Positions 47,973-60,438 of a stretch of 64,000 bases of DNA are shown in pieces; the first letter of the stretch is position 1, and every line of letters begins with the position of its first letter. The stretch comes from Paracoccus benzoatiresistens. Lineage in GTDB: Bacteria > Pseudomonadota > Alphaproteobacteria > Rhodobacterales > Rhodobacteraceae. Made by a program: the position numbers and the translations under genes. The stretch spans positions 62,001 to 126,000 of the forward strand of contig NZ_JAPTYD010000010.1 of assembly GCF_026913015.1 (NCBI RefSeq). The letters are read 5' to 3'. The notes under the pieces are model-generated. The model saw only the letters and a list, made by a program, of their open reading frames with translations, ran no database searches and was not told the DNA's origin.

Positions 47973-49064
47973 TCAGACCTCGACCTCGATCTTGCCCATG
48001 GGATGGGAACAGCAGGCAAGGATATATCCGTCCTCGATATCCTCGTCGCTGATGCCGCCGTTGTGGACCATGTGCACCTCGCCCGAGACCTTCCTGATCC
48101 GGCAGGTGCCGCACAATCCGAAGGTGCAGCCCGATGGGATGTTCAGCCCCGACCGCTTGGCGACGGCCAGAACGGTGTCCGTTTCCGCGCAGGCGGCGGT
48201 GACGCCGCTGGCGGTGAAGGTGATCTGGGCCTTGGCGCCTTCCTCGGGCGCGACATCCTCTATCACCGGGGCATCGGCCTCGGTCATGATCGGGGCACCG
48301 AAGCTTTCCTGATGGTAATGGTTCATGTCGAAGCCGAGCGCGATCAGAATGTCGCGCACGGCCTGCATGAAGGGCTCGGGGCCGCAGCAGAAGACCTCTC
48401 GCTCCAGGTAGTCGGGGGCCATCAGGCCCAGCATGATCTGGTTCAGCCGCCCACGATAGCCGGGCCAGGCGCCGAAGGCATCCTGTTCCTCGACCGTGAA
48501 ATGCAGCTGCAGGCCAGGAGTGCGGCTGGCGAACTGCTCCAGCCGGTGGCGGAAGATGATGTCGGACGGACGCCGCGCGGCGTGAACGAAGGCGATGTCG
48601 GGCGCTTCGCCCGAATCCCAGGCCCAGGTGGTCATGGACATCATCGGCGTGATCCCCGACCCGGCCGAGATGAACAAGTATTTCTTCGCCGGATGCTTGT
48701 GGAAGCTGAAGATGCCTGACGGGCCGAAGGCCTTGATCCGCACGCCGGGCTTGAGGTTGTTCAGCATCCAGCGCGTGCCGACCGACATCGGCTGCGCCTT
48801 CACCGTGACCGAGATCGACAGCGGCCGCGACGGGCTGGAACTGATCGTGTAGGTCCGCTGGACATTGCCCGCCTGGCCACGCGCGGGATCGACGGGCAGG
48901 TCAAGCGTGATGAACTGCCCCGGCTGATAGTCGAACCACGCCCCCGACGGCGCCCGGAAGGTGAAGGTGGCAGTGTCCGGTGTTTCGGGAACCACCATCG
49001 TGCATTCCAGCAACTCGTCGTCGGACCACGGCTCGGCGGCCCAGTTCAGGCGTGGCTTCTTCAT
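47973..49064 (-). CDS. gbcB: Glycine betaine monooxygenase-type reductase (GbcB)
   Basis: 363 residues, FNR-type reductase with a C-terminal plant-type ferredoxin. FAD domain: RTYTISSSPSRPLSISVTVK. NAD domain: YLFISAGSGITPMMSM and FCCGPEPFMQAV. The [2Fe-2S] ligands are in SGCTFGLCGTCRIRKVSG plus a Cys in YILACCSHP. It transfers electrons from NADH to the Rieske oxygenase GbcA. Its ATG lies 8 nt after the gbcA stop. A GC-rich stem-loop follows the stop. Related pairs act on carnitine or stachydrine, so the substrate is probable, not certain. Confidence 0.87.
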   Translation of the reverse strand: MKKPRLNWAAEPWSDDELLECTMVVPETPDTATFTFRAPSGAWFDYQPGQFITLDLPVDPARGQAGNVQRTYTISSSPSRPLSISVTVKAQPMSVGTRWMLNNLKPGVRIKAFGPSGIFSFHKHPAKKYLFISAGSGITPMMSMTTWAWDSGEAPDIAFVHAARRPSDIIFRHRLEQFASRTPGLQLHFTVEEQDAFGAWPGYRGRLNQIMLGLMAPDYLEREVFCCGPEPFMQAVRDILIALGFDMNHYHQESFGAPIMTEADAPVIEDVAPEEGAKAQITFTASGVTAACAETDTVLAVAKRSGLNIPSGCTFGLCGTCRIRKVSGEVHMVHNGGISDEDIEDGYILACCSHPMGKIEVEV

Positions 49065-49072
49065 CAGTTCTC

Positions 49073-50305
49073 TTACTCCGCAGCGACCGAGGTCGGGGTC
49101 AGCCGCCGGGCCATCAGCCCGCAATACCAGTCGATCAGGTGGATGACGCCGGCTTCCTGCGTCGGCGAATAGGGGCCGGGCTGGTAGGCGGGCGACAGGA
49201 TGCCGCGCTGGTTTTCCTCGACGACCTGACGGTCCTCGTCGTTGGTGTTCAGCCACACCTCGGTCAGCTTCTGCAGGTCATAGTCCACGCCCTCGACCGC
49301 GTCCTTGTGGACCAGCCACTTGGTCGTGACCTCGGTCTCGGTGGGGCTGATCGGCAGGATGCGGAAGACGATCGCGTGATCGGGCAGGAAGTGGTTCCAG
49401 GACGAGGGGAAGTGATAGAACATCAGGCTGCCCGCGTCGTTCCAGGGGATCGTCCCCATCCGGCGCGACACGGCGGCCTTGCCCGACATGGTGAAGCTTT
49501 CCTGGTTGTCCATCAGCGGCACGCGGGCCATGCGCCATTGCATGTCGGGCGCGTTGGTGAAGCGCGAGGGCAGGCCCGCCGCGTCGCAGCGCGCCCAGTG
49601 GTCCAGGATCTCGGGGGAGGCGGAATTCGGGCCTTCCATCACCGTCATCAGCGGATCGTCGGAATAGGTCCGGCACAACGAGGGATGCGAGCCGCCGCAG
49701 TGATAGCACTCGCGGTTGTTCTCCATCACCAGCTTCCAGTTGCCCTTCTCGATGATGGTCGAGCTGAAGGCGATCTTGCTGTCGGCGATGCCCGACGGCT
49801 GCACGAAGCGGGGCAGGTTGGCGGCCAGTTCGTTGATCGCGGGCGGGATCTGGGCCAGGCAGATGAAGACCATGCCGCCCAGGTCCACGCAATGGACCGG
49901 CTTCAGCCCGTATTTGCTGGCGTCGAACCCTTCGCCCATGTCGCGGGCGTAAAGCAGCTTGCCGTCCAGGTCATAGGTCCACTGGTGATAGGGGCAGACC
50001 AGCTTGGGGTTGGACCCGTTCGTCTTGGCGCAAAGCCGCTGGCCGCGATGGCGGCAGACGTTGTGGAAGGCGCGGATACGGCCGTCGCCGCCGCGCACCA
50101 CGATCACCGGATAGGCGCCGACATTCAGGGTGACGAAGTTGCCAGTCTTGGGGATCTCGCAGGAAGGCAGCGCGAAAAGCCATTCGCGATACCAGATCTG
50201 TTCCAGATCGTCCTGGAAGGCCTGTTCGCCGCAATACAGGTCGCGCGGCAGGGAAAAGCCGGGAACGCGTTCTGCGATCAGGCTGGCGGTCGAGGTCGTG
50301 TTCAT
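49073..50305 (-). CDS. gbcA: Rieske-type glycine betaine monooxygenase (GbcA)
   Basis: 410 residues. The Rieske [2Fe-2S] motif is FHNVCRHRGQRLC...LVCPYHQWTYD (C-x-H and C-x2-H). The mononuclear iron site includes NNRECYHCGGSHPSL. N-terminal LYCGEQAFQDDLEQIWYREWLFALPSCEIPKTGNFVTLNVG is close to known GbcA proteins, which demethylate glycine betaine to dimethylglycine and formaldehyde. Start 50305 (MNTTSTASL) is chosen; a Met four codons upstream is possible and neither has a good Shine-Dalgarno. First gene of gbcAB, divergent from nrdHIEF. Confidence 0.87.
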   Translation of the reverse strand: MNTTSTASLIAERVPGFSLPRDLYCGEQAFQDDLEQIWYREWLFALPSCEIPKTGNFVTLNVGAYPVIVVRGGDGRIRAFHNVCRHRGQRLCAKTNGSNPKLVCPYHQWTYDLDGKLLYARDMGEGFDASKYGLKPVHCVDLGGMVFICLAQIPPAINELAANLPRFVQPSGIADSKIAFSSTIIEKGNWKLVMENNRECYHCGGSHPSLCRTYSDDPLMTVMEGPNSASPEILDHWARCDAAGLPSRFTNAPDMQWRMARVPLMDNQESFTMSGKAAVSRRMGTIPWNDAGSLMFYHFPSSWNHFLPDHAIVFRILPISPTETEVTTKWLVHKDAVEGVDYDLQKLTEVWLNTNDEDRQVVEENQRGILSPAYQPGPYSPTQEAGVIHLIDWYCGLMARRLTPTSVAAE

Positions 50306-50770
50306 GTCTGGACCCATGGAGGTGCTGGCTGCTATGGGGTGCAAGTTAGACGCATTGTCGCGCAAAAATGGCAGAATTGCGACCTTGTGACGCATGATTG
50401 AGACATGGCTGGCTGCCATGCTGAAATACACGGCGGCAGGTGGTGCCGAAAAAGCAACAGCGGTGTTTTTCCTCCAAGTCAGAAACCGAATCGCCTGTCA
50501 ACATGTTGACGTGTCGTTGGCAAATATGGCTAGATGATGTGGTGATGCCCCCTTGCGGTTGTCGATATGCAACAGCTAAGAGGGCGACCGGATCACGCAG
50601 GAACGACCTCCTTGGCAAGCCGATGGCTGGCAGGGCAGTCTGACCGAGAGGTCCGGGGCCAAGGCTGGCCATGACAGGAAAACGACACCGGGCAGCAGGC
50701 CTGACAGAGCGGTTCGGGGACTTGTCCTGCGGCCTGTCCGACTCTGCCCGAAGCAGAAGGAGCAGTGCGC
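50306..50770. promoter_or_regulatory. Divergent gbcA-nrdH control region with a 14-bp palindrome
   Basis: 465 bp without a convincing gene. GTCAACATGTTGAC (50497-50510) is a perfect palindrome overlapping TTGACG (50506-50511), a good -35 for the plus strand; CTAGAT at 50530-50535 (18-nt spacer) could be the -10 for nrdHIEF. A weaker repeat GTTG-N8-CAAC lies at 50558-50573, its centre 62 bp from the first. No clear NrdR consensus or cobalamin riboswitch is seen. The sequence between 50580 and 50756 shows nothing I can name. Confidence 0.35.
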
Positions 50771-50992
50771 ATGACCATCACCGTTTATTCCAAACCCGCT
50801 TGCGTGCAATGCACCGCAACCACCCGTGCGCTTGATGCCCGCGGCTTGTCCTACAGCGTCATCGACCTGACCGAGGATGCCCAGGCGATGGAGCGCGTGA
50901 CGGCGCTTGGCTATCGCCAGGCGCCCGTGGTCATCGCGGGCGATGCGCATTGGGCGGGCTTCCGGCCCGACATGATCGGCCGGCTGGCGTAA
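50771..50992 (+). CDS. nrdH: Glutaredoxin-like protein NrdH
   Basis: 73-residue redoxin, thioredoxin-like in function, that reduces class Ib ribonucleotide reductase. The redox motif CVQC is at residues 11-14 (TVYSKPACVQCTATTRAL), and the family C-terminal part GYRQAPVVIAGDAHWAGFRPDMI includes the SGFRPD-type block. AAGGAG lies 8 nt before the ATG. An in-frame GTG two codons upstream is less likely. First gene of nrdHIEF. Confidence 0.94.
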   Translation: MTITVYSKPACVQCTATTRALDARGLSYSVIDLTEDAQAMERVTALGYRQAPVVIAGDAHWAGFRPDMIGRLA

Positions 50993-50996
50993 GTCC

Positions 50997-51443
50997 GTGG
51001 CAGGCGGGGCATGGTGGGGCGAGACCCCACCCTGCGGGCTGGTCTTCTATTCCTCGGCCTCGGGGAACACGGCGCGCTTCGTGGCGCGCCTGGGCCTTCC
51101 GGCGATGCGGATCCCGATCCGGCCCACGGATCCGATGCCTGTGGTTGACGGTCCCTTTGTCCTGATCTGCCCCACCTATGCGGACGGGCAGGGGCGCGGC
51201 GCGGTCCCGAAGGCCGTGATCCACTTCCTGAACGATCCCCGCCGCCGGGCCGGCCTGCGCGGCGTGATCGGCGCGGGCAACCGCAATTTCGGCGCGACCT
51301 TCGCCCTTGCGGGCCGCGTTATCGCAGAAAAATGCAATGTCCCCGTGCTGTGGCGGTTCGAGCTGGCGGGGACGGACACTGACATTCAAAAGGTCCGCAC
51401 GGGCCTTCATCAATTCCGGGGGTTGGAATGCTTGACGGTCTGA
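50997..51443 (+). CDS. nrdI: Flavodoxin-like NrdI
   Basis: 148 residues at most, from a GTG at 50997. The flavodoxin FMN loop is [15 protein letters not shown], followed by [27 protein letters not shown] and [42 protein letters not shown], all NrdI landmarks. It helps assemble the dimanganese-tyrosyl cofactor of NrdF by supplying oxidant. The start is uncertain because the first ~14 residues are not family-like and no strong ribosome-binding site is present. The 3' end overlaps nrdE by 16 nt. Confidence 0.92.
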   Translation: MAGGAWWGETPPCGLVFYSSASGNTARFVARLGLPAMRIPIRPTDPMPVVDGPFVLICPTYADGQGRGAVPKAVIHFLNDPRRRAGLRGVIGAGNRNFGATFALAGRVIAEKCNVPVLWRFELAGTDTDIQKVRTGLHQFRGLECLTV

Positions 51444-53551
51444 AGCCAGAACTGGACTACCACGCGCTGAACGCGATGCTGAACCTGTATGACGCCGACG
51501 GGCGCATCCGGTTCGACGCGGACCGCATGGCCGCGCGGCAGTATTTCCTGCAGCACGTGAACCAGAACACCGTCTTCTTCCATTCCCTGGACGAGAAACT
51601 GGATTACCTGGTCGAGGAAGGCTATTACGAGCCCGAGGTCCTGGACCAGTATTCCAAGAATTTCCAGCGCGCGATCTGGGACGCCGCCTTCAAGCGCAAG
51701 TTCCGCTTTCCGACCTTCCTGGGCGCGTTCAAGTACTACACCAGCTATACGCTGAAGACCCGCGACGGACAGCGCTACCTGGAGCGCTACGAGGACCGCG
51801 TGGTAATGGTGGCCCTGGCACTTGCGCGCGGGGACGAGGCGCTGGCGATGCGCTTCATGGAGGAGATGCTGTCGGGCCGCTTCCAGCCCGCGACGCCGAC
51901 CTTCCTCAACGCCGGCAAGAAGTCGCGGGGCGAGCTGATCTCGTGCTTCCTGCTGCGGCTTGAAGACAACATGGAATCGATCGGCCGATCCATCAACTCG
52001 GCCCTGCAGTTGTCCAAGCGCGGCGGCGGCGTGGCCCTGATGCTGACCAACCTGCGGGAAGCCGGGGCGCCCATCAAGGGGATCGAGAACCAGTCGTCCG
52101 GCGTGATCCCGGTGATGAAACTGCTGGAAGACAGCTTCAGCTATGCCAACCAGCTTGGCGCGCGGCAGGGCGCGGGCGCGGTCTATCTGAACGCGCACCA
52201 TCCCGACATCATGCGTTTCCTGGACACCAAGCGCGAGAACGCGGACGAGAAGATCCGCATCAAGACGCTTTCGCTTGGCGTGGTGATCCCCGACATCACC
52301 TTCGAGTTGGCCAAGAAGAACGCCGACATGTACCTGTTCTCGCCGCATGACGTGCAGAAAGTCTATGGCGTGCCGTTCTCGGAGATCTCGGTGACCGAGA
52401 AATATGCCGAGATGGTGGACGACAAGCGCATCAAGAAGCGCAAGATCAACGCCCGCGAATTCTTCCAGACCATCGCCGAAATCCAGTTCGAGAGCGGCTA
52501 TCCCTACATTATGTTCGAGGACACGGTGAACCGCGCCAATCCCGTGCATGGCCGCATCACCATGTCGAACCTGTGCAGCGAGATCCTGCAGGTCAACGAG
52601 GCTTCCGAGTTCAACGAGGATCTGAGCTATTCGCACCTGGGCACGGACATTTCCTGCAACCTGGGTTCGCTGAACATCGCCGCGACCATGGACGGCCCCG
52701 ACTTCGGCGCCACCATCGAGGCCGCCATCCGCGCCCTGACCGCCGTGTCCGAGATGTCCGCGATCGAGGCCGTGCCGTCGATCCGGCGCGGCAACGACGA
52801 GGCGCATGCCGTGGGCCTGGGCCAGATGAACCTGCACGGCTTCCTGGCGCGCGAGCGGATCCATTACGGATCGCCCGAGGGGGTCGAGTTCACCAGCGTC
52901 TATTTCGCCGCCGTGGCCTTCCACGCCATCCGCGCGTCGAACCTGCTGGCGAAAGAGCATGGCAAGACCTTCAAGGATTTCGAGAAGTCGAAATACGCCG
53001 ACGGGTCGTTCTTCGAAAAATATACGACCCGCGACTGGCTGCCCGCGCTGCCCGACGTCGCCCGCGTCTTCGAGAACGTGACCCTGCCCACGCGGGAAGA
53101 CTGGGCCGCGCTGAAGGCCGAGGTGATGCAGCACGGGCTGTACAACCGAAACCTGCAGGCGGTGCCGCCGACGGGTTCGATCAGCTACATCAACAACTCG
53201 ACCAGTTCGATCCACCCGATCGTCAGCAAAATCGAGATCCGCAAGGAAGGCAAGATCGGCCGCGTCTATTACCCCGCCGCCTTCATGTCGAACGAGAACC
53301 TGGAATACTATCGCGACGCCTATGAGATCGGCCCCGAGGCGATCATCGACACCTATGCCGCCGCGACAGAGCATGTGGACCAGGGCCTGAGCCTCACGCT
53401 GTTCTTCCCGGCCGAGGCGACGACGCGGGACATCAACCGCGCCCAGATCTATGCCTGGAAGAAGGGCATCAAGACCATCTACTACATCCGCCTGCGCCAG
53501 ACCGCGCTGGAGGGAACCGAGGTCCAGGGCTGCGTGTCCTGCACCTTGTAA
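51428..53551 (+). CDS. nrdE: Class Ib ribonucleotide reductase alpha subunit NrdE
   Basis: Reduces ribonucleoside diphosphates to deoxyribonucleotides. 707 residues, normal for NrdE. N-terminal [29 protein letters not shown]; active-site Cys regions [19 protein letters not shown] and [13 protein letters not shown]; and [13 protein letters not shown]. The C-terminal swinging-arm cysteines are in VQGCVSCTL, the site reduced by NrdH. It lacks the large N-terminal ATP cone of class Ia enzymes. The ATG overlaps the end of nrdI. The nrdE-nrdF gap is occupied by a palindromic repeat pair. Confidence 0.97.
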   Translation: MLDGLKPELDYHALNAMLNLYDADGRIRFDADRMAARQYFLQHVNQNTVFFHSLDEKLDYLVEEGYYEPEVLDQYSKNFQRAIWDAAFKRKFRFPTFLGAFKYYTSYTLKTRDGQRYLERYEDRVVMVALALARGDEALAMRFMEEMLSGRFQPATPTFLNAGKKSRGELISCFLLRLEDNMESIGRSINSALQLSKRGGGVALMLTNLREAGAPIKGIENQSSGVIPVMKLLEDSFSYANQLGARQGAGAVYLNAHHPDIMRFLDTKRENADEKIRIKTLSLGVVIPDITFELAKKNADMYLFSPHDVQKVYGVPFSEISVTEKYAEMVDDKRIKKRKINAREFFQTIAEIQFESGYPYIMFEDTVNRANPVHGRITMSNLCSEILQVNEASEFNEDLSYSHLGTDISCNLGSLNIAATMDGPDFGATIEAAIRALTAVSEMSAIEAVPSIRRGNDEAHAVGLGQMNLHGFLARERIHYGSPEGVEFTSVYFAAVAFHAIRASNLLAKEHGKTFKDFEKSKYADGSFFEKYTTRDWLPALPDVARVFENVTLPTREDWAALKAEVMQHGLYNRNLQAVPPTGSISYINNSTSSIHPIVSKIEIRKEGKIGRVYYPAAFMSNENLEYYRDAYEIGPEAIIDTYAAATEHVDQGLSLTLFFPAEATTRDINRAQIYAWKKGIKTIYYIRLRQTALEGTEVQGCVSCTL

Positions 53552-56683
<3,132 letters not shown>

Positions 56684-56766
56684 GCACAACAAGAACAAGA
56701 TCCCAACAGGACTTTCGTGCCCGGCGCCGTTGATGGCCGGGCCGCATCTACGAAGAAAGGGAAGAG

Positions 56767-58173
<1,407 letters not shown>

Positions 58174-58193
58174 GGCTTGGGGCAGTGACACGG

Positions 58194-58218
58194 AAAGGCG
58201 CCCTTCGGGGCGCCTTTT
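58194..58218. terminator. Rho-independent terminator after glnA (bidirectional)
   Basis: Stem AAGGCGCCC (58195-58203), TTCG loop, GGGCGCCTT (58208-58216), then TTTT on the plus strand and A's on the left side. It can serve glnA and, on the opposite strand, the lysR gene whose stop codon abuts it. Confidence 0.9.
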
Positions 58219-59097
58219 CTATTGCAGCCGCAGCTTGGCCGCGAAATCCAGGAAGCTGCGCATCGCGCCGGTCAGCAGCTTGCCGGACGGATAGATCAGG
58301 CTCACCGGCAGGTCGGGTAGGGCATAGTCGGTCATCAGCACCTCCAGCCTGCCCGCCGCCACATCGTCGCCGGCGATGAACTCGGGCAGCAGCGCCAGCC
58401 CCCTGCCGTTCAGCGCCATGGAATGCAGCAGTTCGATGTTGTTGCTGGAAAAGCTGGGCCTGACCTGTTGACGGATGGTCCGGCTGCCCCGGCGCAGGGG
58501 CCAGGTGTTGTTTCCCGGCAGGTTGGTGAAATGCAGGCAGTCGTGGCGCAGAAGGTCGGCAGGGCGTTCGGGGCGCCCGCATCGCGTCAGGTAATCGGGC
58601 GAGGCGACCAGCAGGAGCCGCGCCGAATGCAGCCGCCGGGCATGCAGCGAGGAATCCTTCAGGTTGCCGATGCGGATCACGGCATCGAAGCCCTCACCGA
58701 TGATGTCGCTGGTGCCGTCGTCCAGCACGACCTGCAACTGGATGTCGCGATACCGCTCCATGAAGTCCAGCAGATGGGGCTGCAGCACCTTCAGCGTGTA
58801 GAAGATCGGGCTGCCGATCTTCAGCGCGCCCGCCGGGCTGGTGGTGGACCTGGCTGCCTCGGTCGCCGCGTCCAGCCGGGCCAGGATGTCGCGCAGATCG
58901 CGGCTGTAGGACAGGCCCGTGGCGGTCGGCGTCACCTTGCGCGTGGTCCGCACCAGCAGCCGGACGCCCAAGTGAGCCTCCAGATCCGCGACATGCTTGC
59001 TGCACAGGCTGCGGGAAATACCCATGCGCCCAGCGGCGGCCGCAAAGCTGCCCTCGTCCACGACGCTGACAAAGGTGCGAAAGACGCTGATATCCAT
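58219..59097 (-). CDS. LysR-family transcriptional regulator
   Basis: 292 residues from MDISVFRTFVSVVDEG, with GGAG 6 nt upstream of this ATG. N-terminal winged helix-turn-helix: SFAAAAGRMGISRSLCSKHVADLEAHLGVRLLVRTTRKVTPT. Effector-binding domain after residue ~90 (LKIGSPIFYTLKVLQPHLLDFMERYRDIQLQVVLDDGTSDIIGEGFDAVIRIG), like the CrgA/AaeR-type subgroup. Target genes are not evident: neighbours are glnA (convergent) and a small secreted protein (upstream, same strand, separated by a terminator). Confidence 0.92.
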   Translation of the reverse strand: MDISVFRTFVSVVDEGSFAAAAGRMGISRSLCSKHVADLEAHLGVRLLVRTTRKVTPTATGLSYSRDLRDILARLDAATEAARSTTSPAGALKIGSPIFYTLKVLQPHLLDFMERYRDIQLQVVLDDGTSDIIGEGFDAVIRIGNLKDSSLHARRLHSARLLLVASPDYLTRCGRPERPADLLRHDCLHFTNLPGNNTWPLRRGSRTIRQQVRPSFSSNNIELLHSMALNGRGLALLPEFIAGDDVAAGRLEVLMTDYALPDLPVSLIYPSGKLLTGAMRSFLDFAAKLRLQ

Positions 59098-59149
59098 TTG
59101 GCTCCGGTGGTCCATCACGGGCGCCACCATGCACCGGGGCGCCAAAAAG

Positions 59150-59174
59150 GAAAACCGCCCCGAAAGGGGGCGGT
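59150..59174 (-). terminator. Rho-independent terminator of the small secreted protein gene
   Basis: Minus-strand stem ACCGCCCC with GGGGCGGT (59167-59174 with 59154-59161) followed by TTTTCC. About 20 nt past the stop codon. Confidence 0.85.
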
Positions 59175-59196
59175 GTTCAAGGGGTCGGGGGTGCGA

Positions 59197-59448
59197 TCAG
59201 CGGGTATAGGTCGAGCGCGAGCCGGGGGCCGAAAAGTCGCTGACGGTCAGGTTCGCATCGGCATCAAGGCCGCGACGGGCAAGTTCCTTGCCGGACAGCA
59301 CATGGCCCGCCTTGACCTGGACCGGGTTCTGCGCGGTCACGGGCGCGGTCGGCATGTCGTTGTGATCATTCGTCAGGTTCAGGCCCGAGGCCTGTGCGGC
59401 CCCGGTCGCTAGAACCAGTGCGCCGATGAGGGTTGCAATGTTTTTCAT
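59197..59448 (-). CDS. Small secreted hypothetical protein
   Basis: 83 residues with a signal peptide (MKNIATLIGALVLATGAAQA, cleavage after residue 20). The mature 63 residues are polar and lack Cys: a NLTNDHNDMPTAPVTAQNPV stretch, then VKAGHVLSGKELARRGLDADANLTVSDFSAPG. AAGGAAC lies about 6 nt before the ATG. It has its own terminator and so is a monocistronic gene. I recognise no family. The LSGKELARRGLDADA segment is helical and may be a conserved core. Confidence 0.6.
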   Translation of the reverse strand: MKNIATLIGALVLATGAAQASGLNLTNDHNDMPTAPVTAQNPVQVKAGHVLSGKELARRGLDADANLTVSDFSAPGSRSTYTR

Positions 59449-59559
59449 CGGTCTGTTCCTTCTGTGTCGTTTCAGTGACACAGAGATAAGCCAGTGAATC
59501 GGCAGGGATTAGGGCATCAATGCTGGCTTCAGTGTTCGATGATGCTGCACAATCGGCGT

Positions 59560-60438
59560 CTAATCCTCGGCCACAATGTCCACGCTGTGGCTGCCCGACT
59601 GGCTGCCCGCCAGCCGCATGGACCCGGTCACCGGCGCCACGTCGCCATAGTCGCGGCCATAGCCGATGGTGACGTGGTTTGCGGCGACAAAGCAGGTGTT
59701 CGTCGGGTCGTATTCGGTCCAGCCCGCCTCGGCCCCCGTCCAGGCGCGGACCCAGGCATGCATCGCGTCCGCACCTTCCAGCCGGGGCTTGCCCGGCGGC
59801 GGGACCGTGCGCAGGAAGCCCGACACATAGGCCGCCGGTATCCCCAGGTTGCGCAGGCCCGAGATCATGATCTGCGTGAAATCCTGGCACACGCCGCGAC
59901 GGCCCGCGAAAGCTTGGGCAATGGGTGTGTCCACCTCGGTCGCGCGGGCGTCGAAGCGCATGTGGCTGTGCAGCGCGATACCCAAACACTCCACCGCCTC
60001 GCGCACGGTCGAGGCGCTCCCGCAGGCGGCCCGGGCGAAATCCGCGATTTCCGCCAGCAGCGCGACCCGGGGCGAGGCGCGCAGGAAGTGATGGGGCGAA
60101 TGGGGACCAAGGTCGGTGATGTCGTCCAGATCCTGCTCCAGCCGGTCCAGCGGGGCCGACAGGTCCAGTTCCGATTCACCGGGCAGGCGCAGCACCCGGC
60201 CCGCCATGTCGAAGCGGATCTGCGTCAGCCCGGCGGGCAGGACAAGCTGCGTGACCTCGTTCCCGAAGAAGTCGATGAAGCCGCTGCGTTCGGCGGGGGG
60301 CGGGGTGACGGTGATGCTGGCCTGCTGCACCTCTTGCATCCCGGGCAGGTCCGCCGGGCTGATGCGCAGAAGCTGCCGCCCCGCGCCCGTGGGGCGGGCG
60401 AAGTCATAGCGGATGGACAGGCGCAGGCGATACAGCAT
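59560..60438 (-). CDS. Transglutaminase-like cysteine peptidase-fold protein
   Basis: 292 residues. N-terminal bacterial transglutaminase-like region (MLYRLRLSIRYDFARPTGAG) with a Sec signal absent, then the catalytic core: Cys in AGRRGVCQDFTQIMISGLRNLGIPAAYVSGFLRT, His in ADAMHAWVRAWTG and Asp in WTEYDPTNTC, forming the Cys-His-Asp triad. Last gene of a three-gene operon; its ATG overlaps the stop of the ATP-grasp/alpha-E gene. In related operons this protein, the ATP-grasp and a DUF2126 protein occur together and are predicted to ligate or cleave peptides. Substrate unknown. Confidence 0.88.
   Translation of the reverse strand: MLYRLRLSIRYDFARPTGAGRQLLRISPADLPGMQEVQQASITVTPPPAERSGFIDFFGNEVTQLVLPAGLTQIRFDMAGRVLRLPGESELDLSAPLDRLEQDLDDITDLGPHSPHHFLRASPRVALLAEIADFARAACGSASTVREAVECLGIALHSHMRFDARATEVDTPIAQAFAGRRGVCQDFTQIMISGLRNLGIPAAYVSGFLRTVPPPGKPRLEGADAMHAWVRAWTGAEAGWTEYDPTNTCFVAANHVTIGYGRDYGDVAPVTGSMRLAGSQSGSHSVDIVAED

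Noticed and set aside
50580..50756. Cobalamin riboswitch or other riboswitch before nrdHIEF
   Set aside because: No B12-box-like sequence or conserved core found; class Ib reductase would not be expected to need one.
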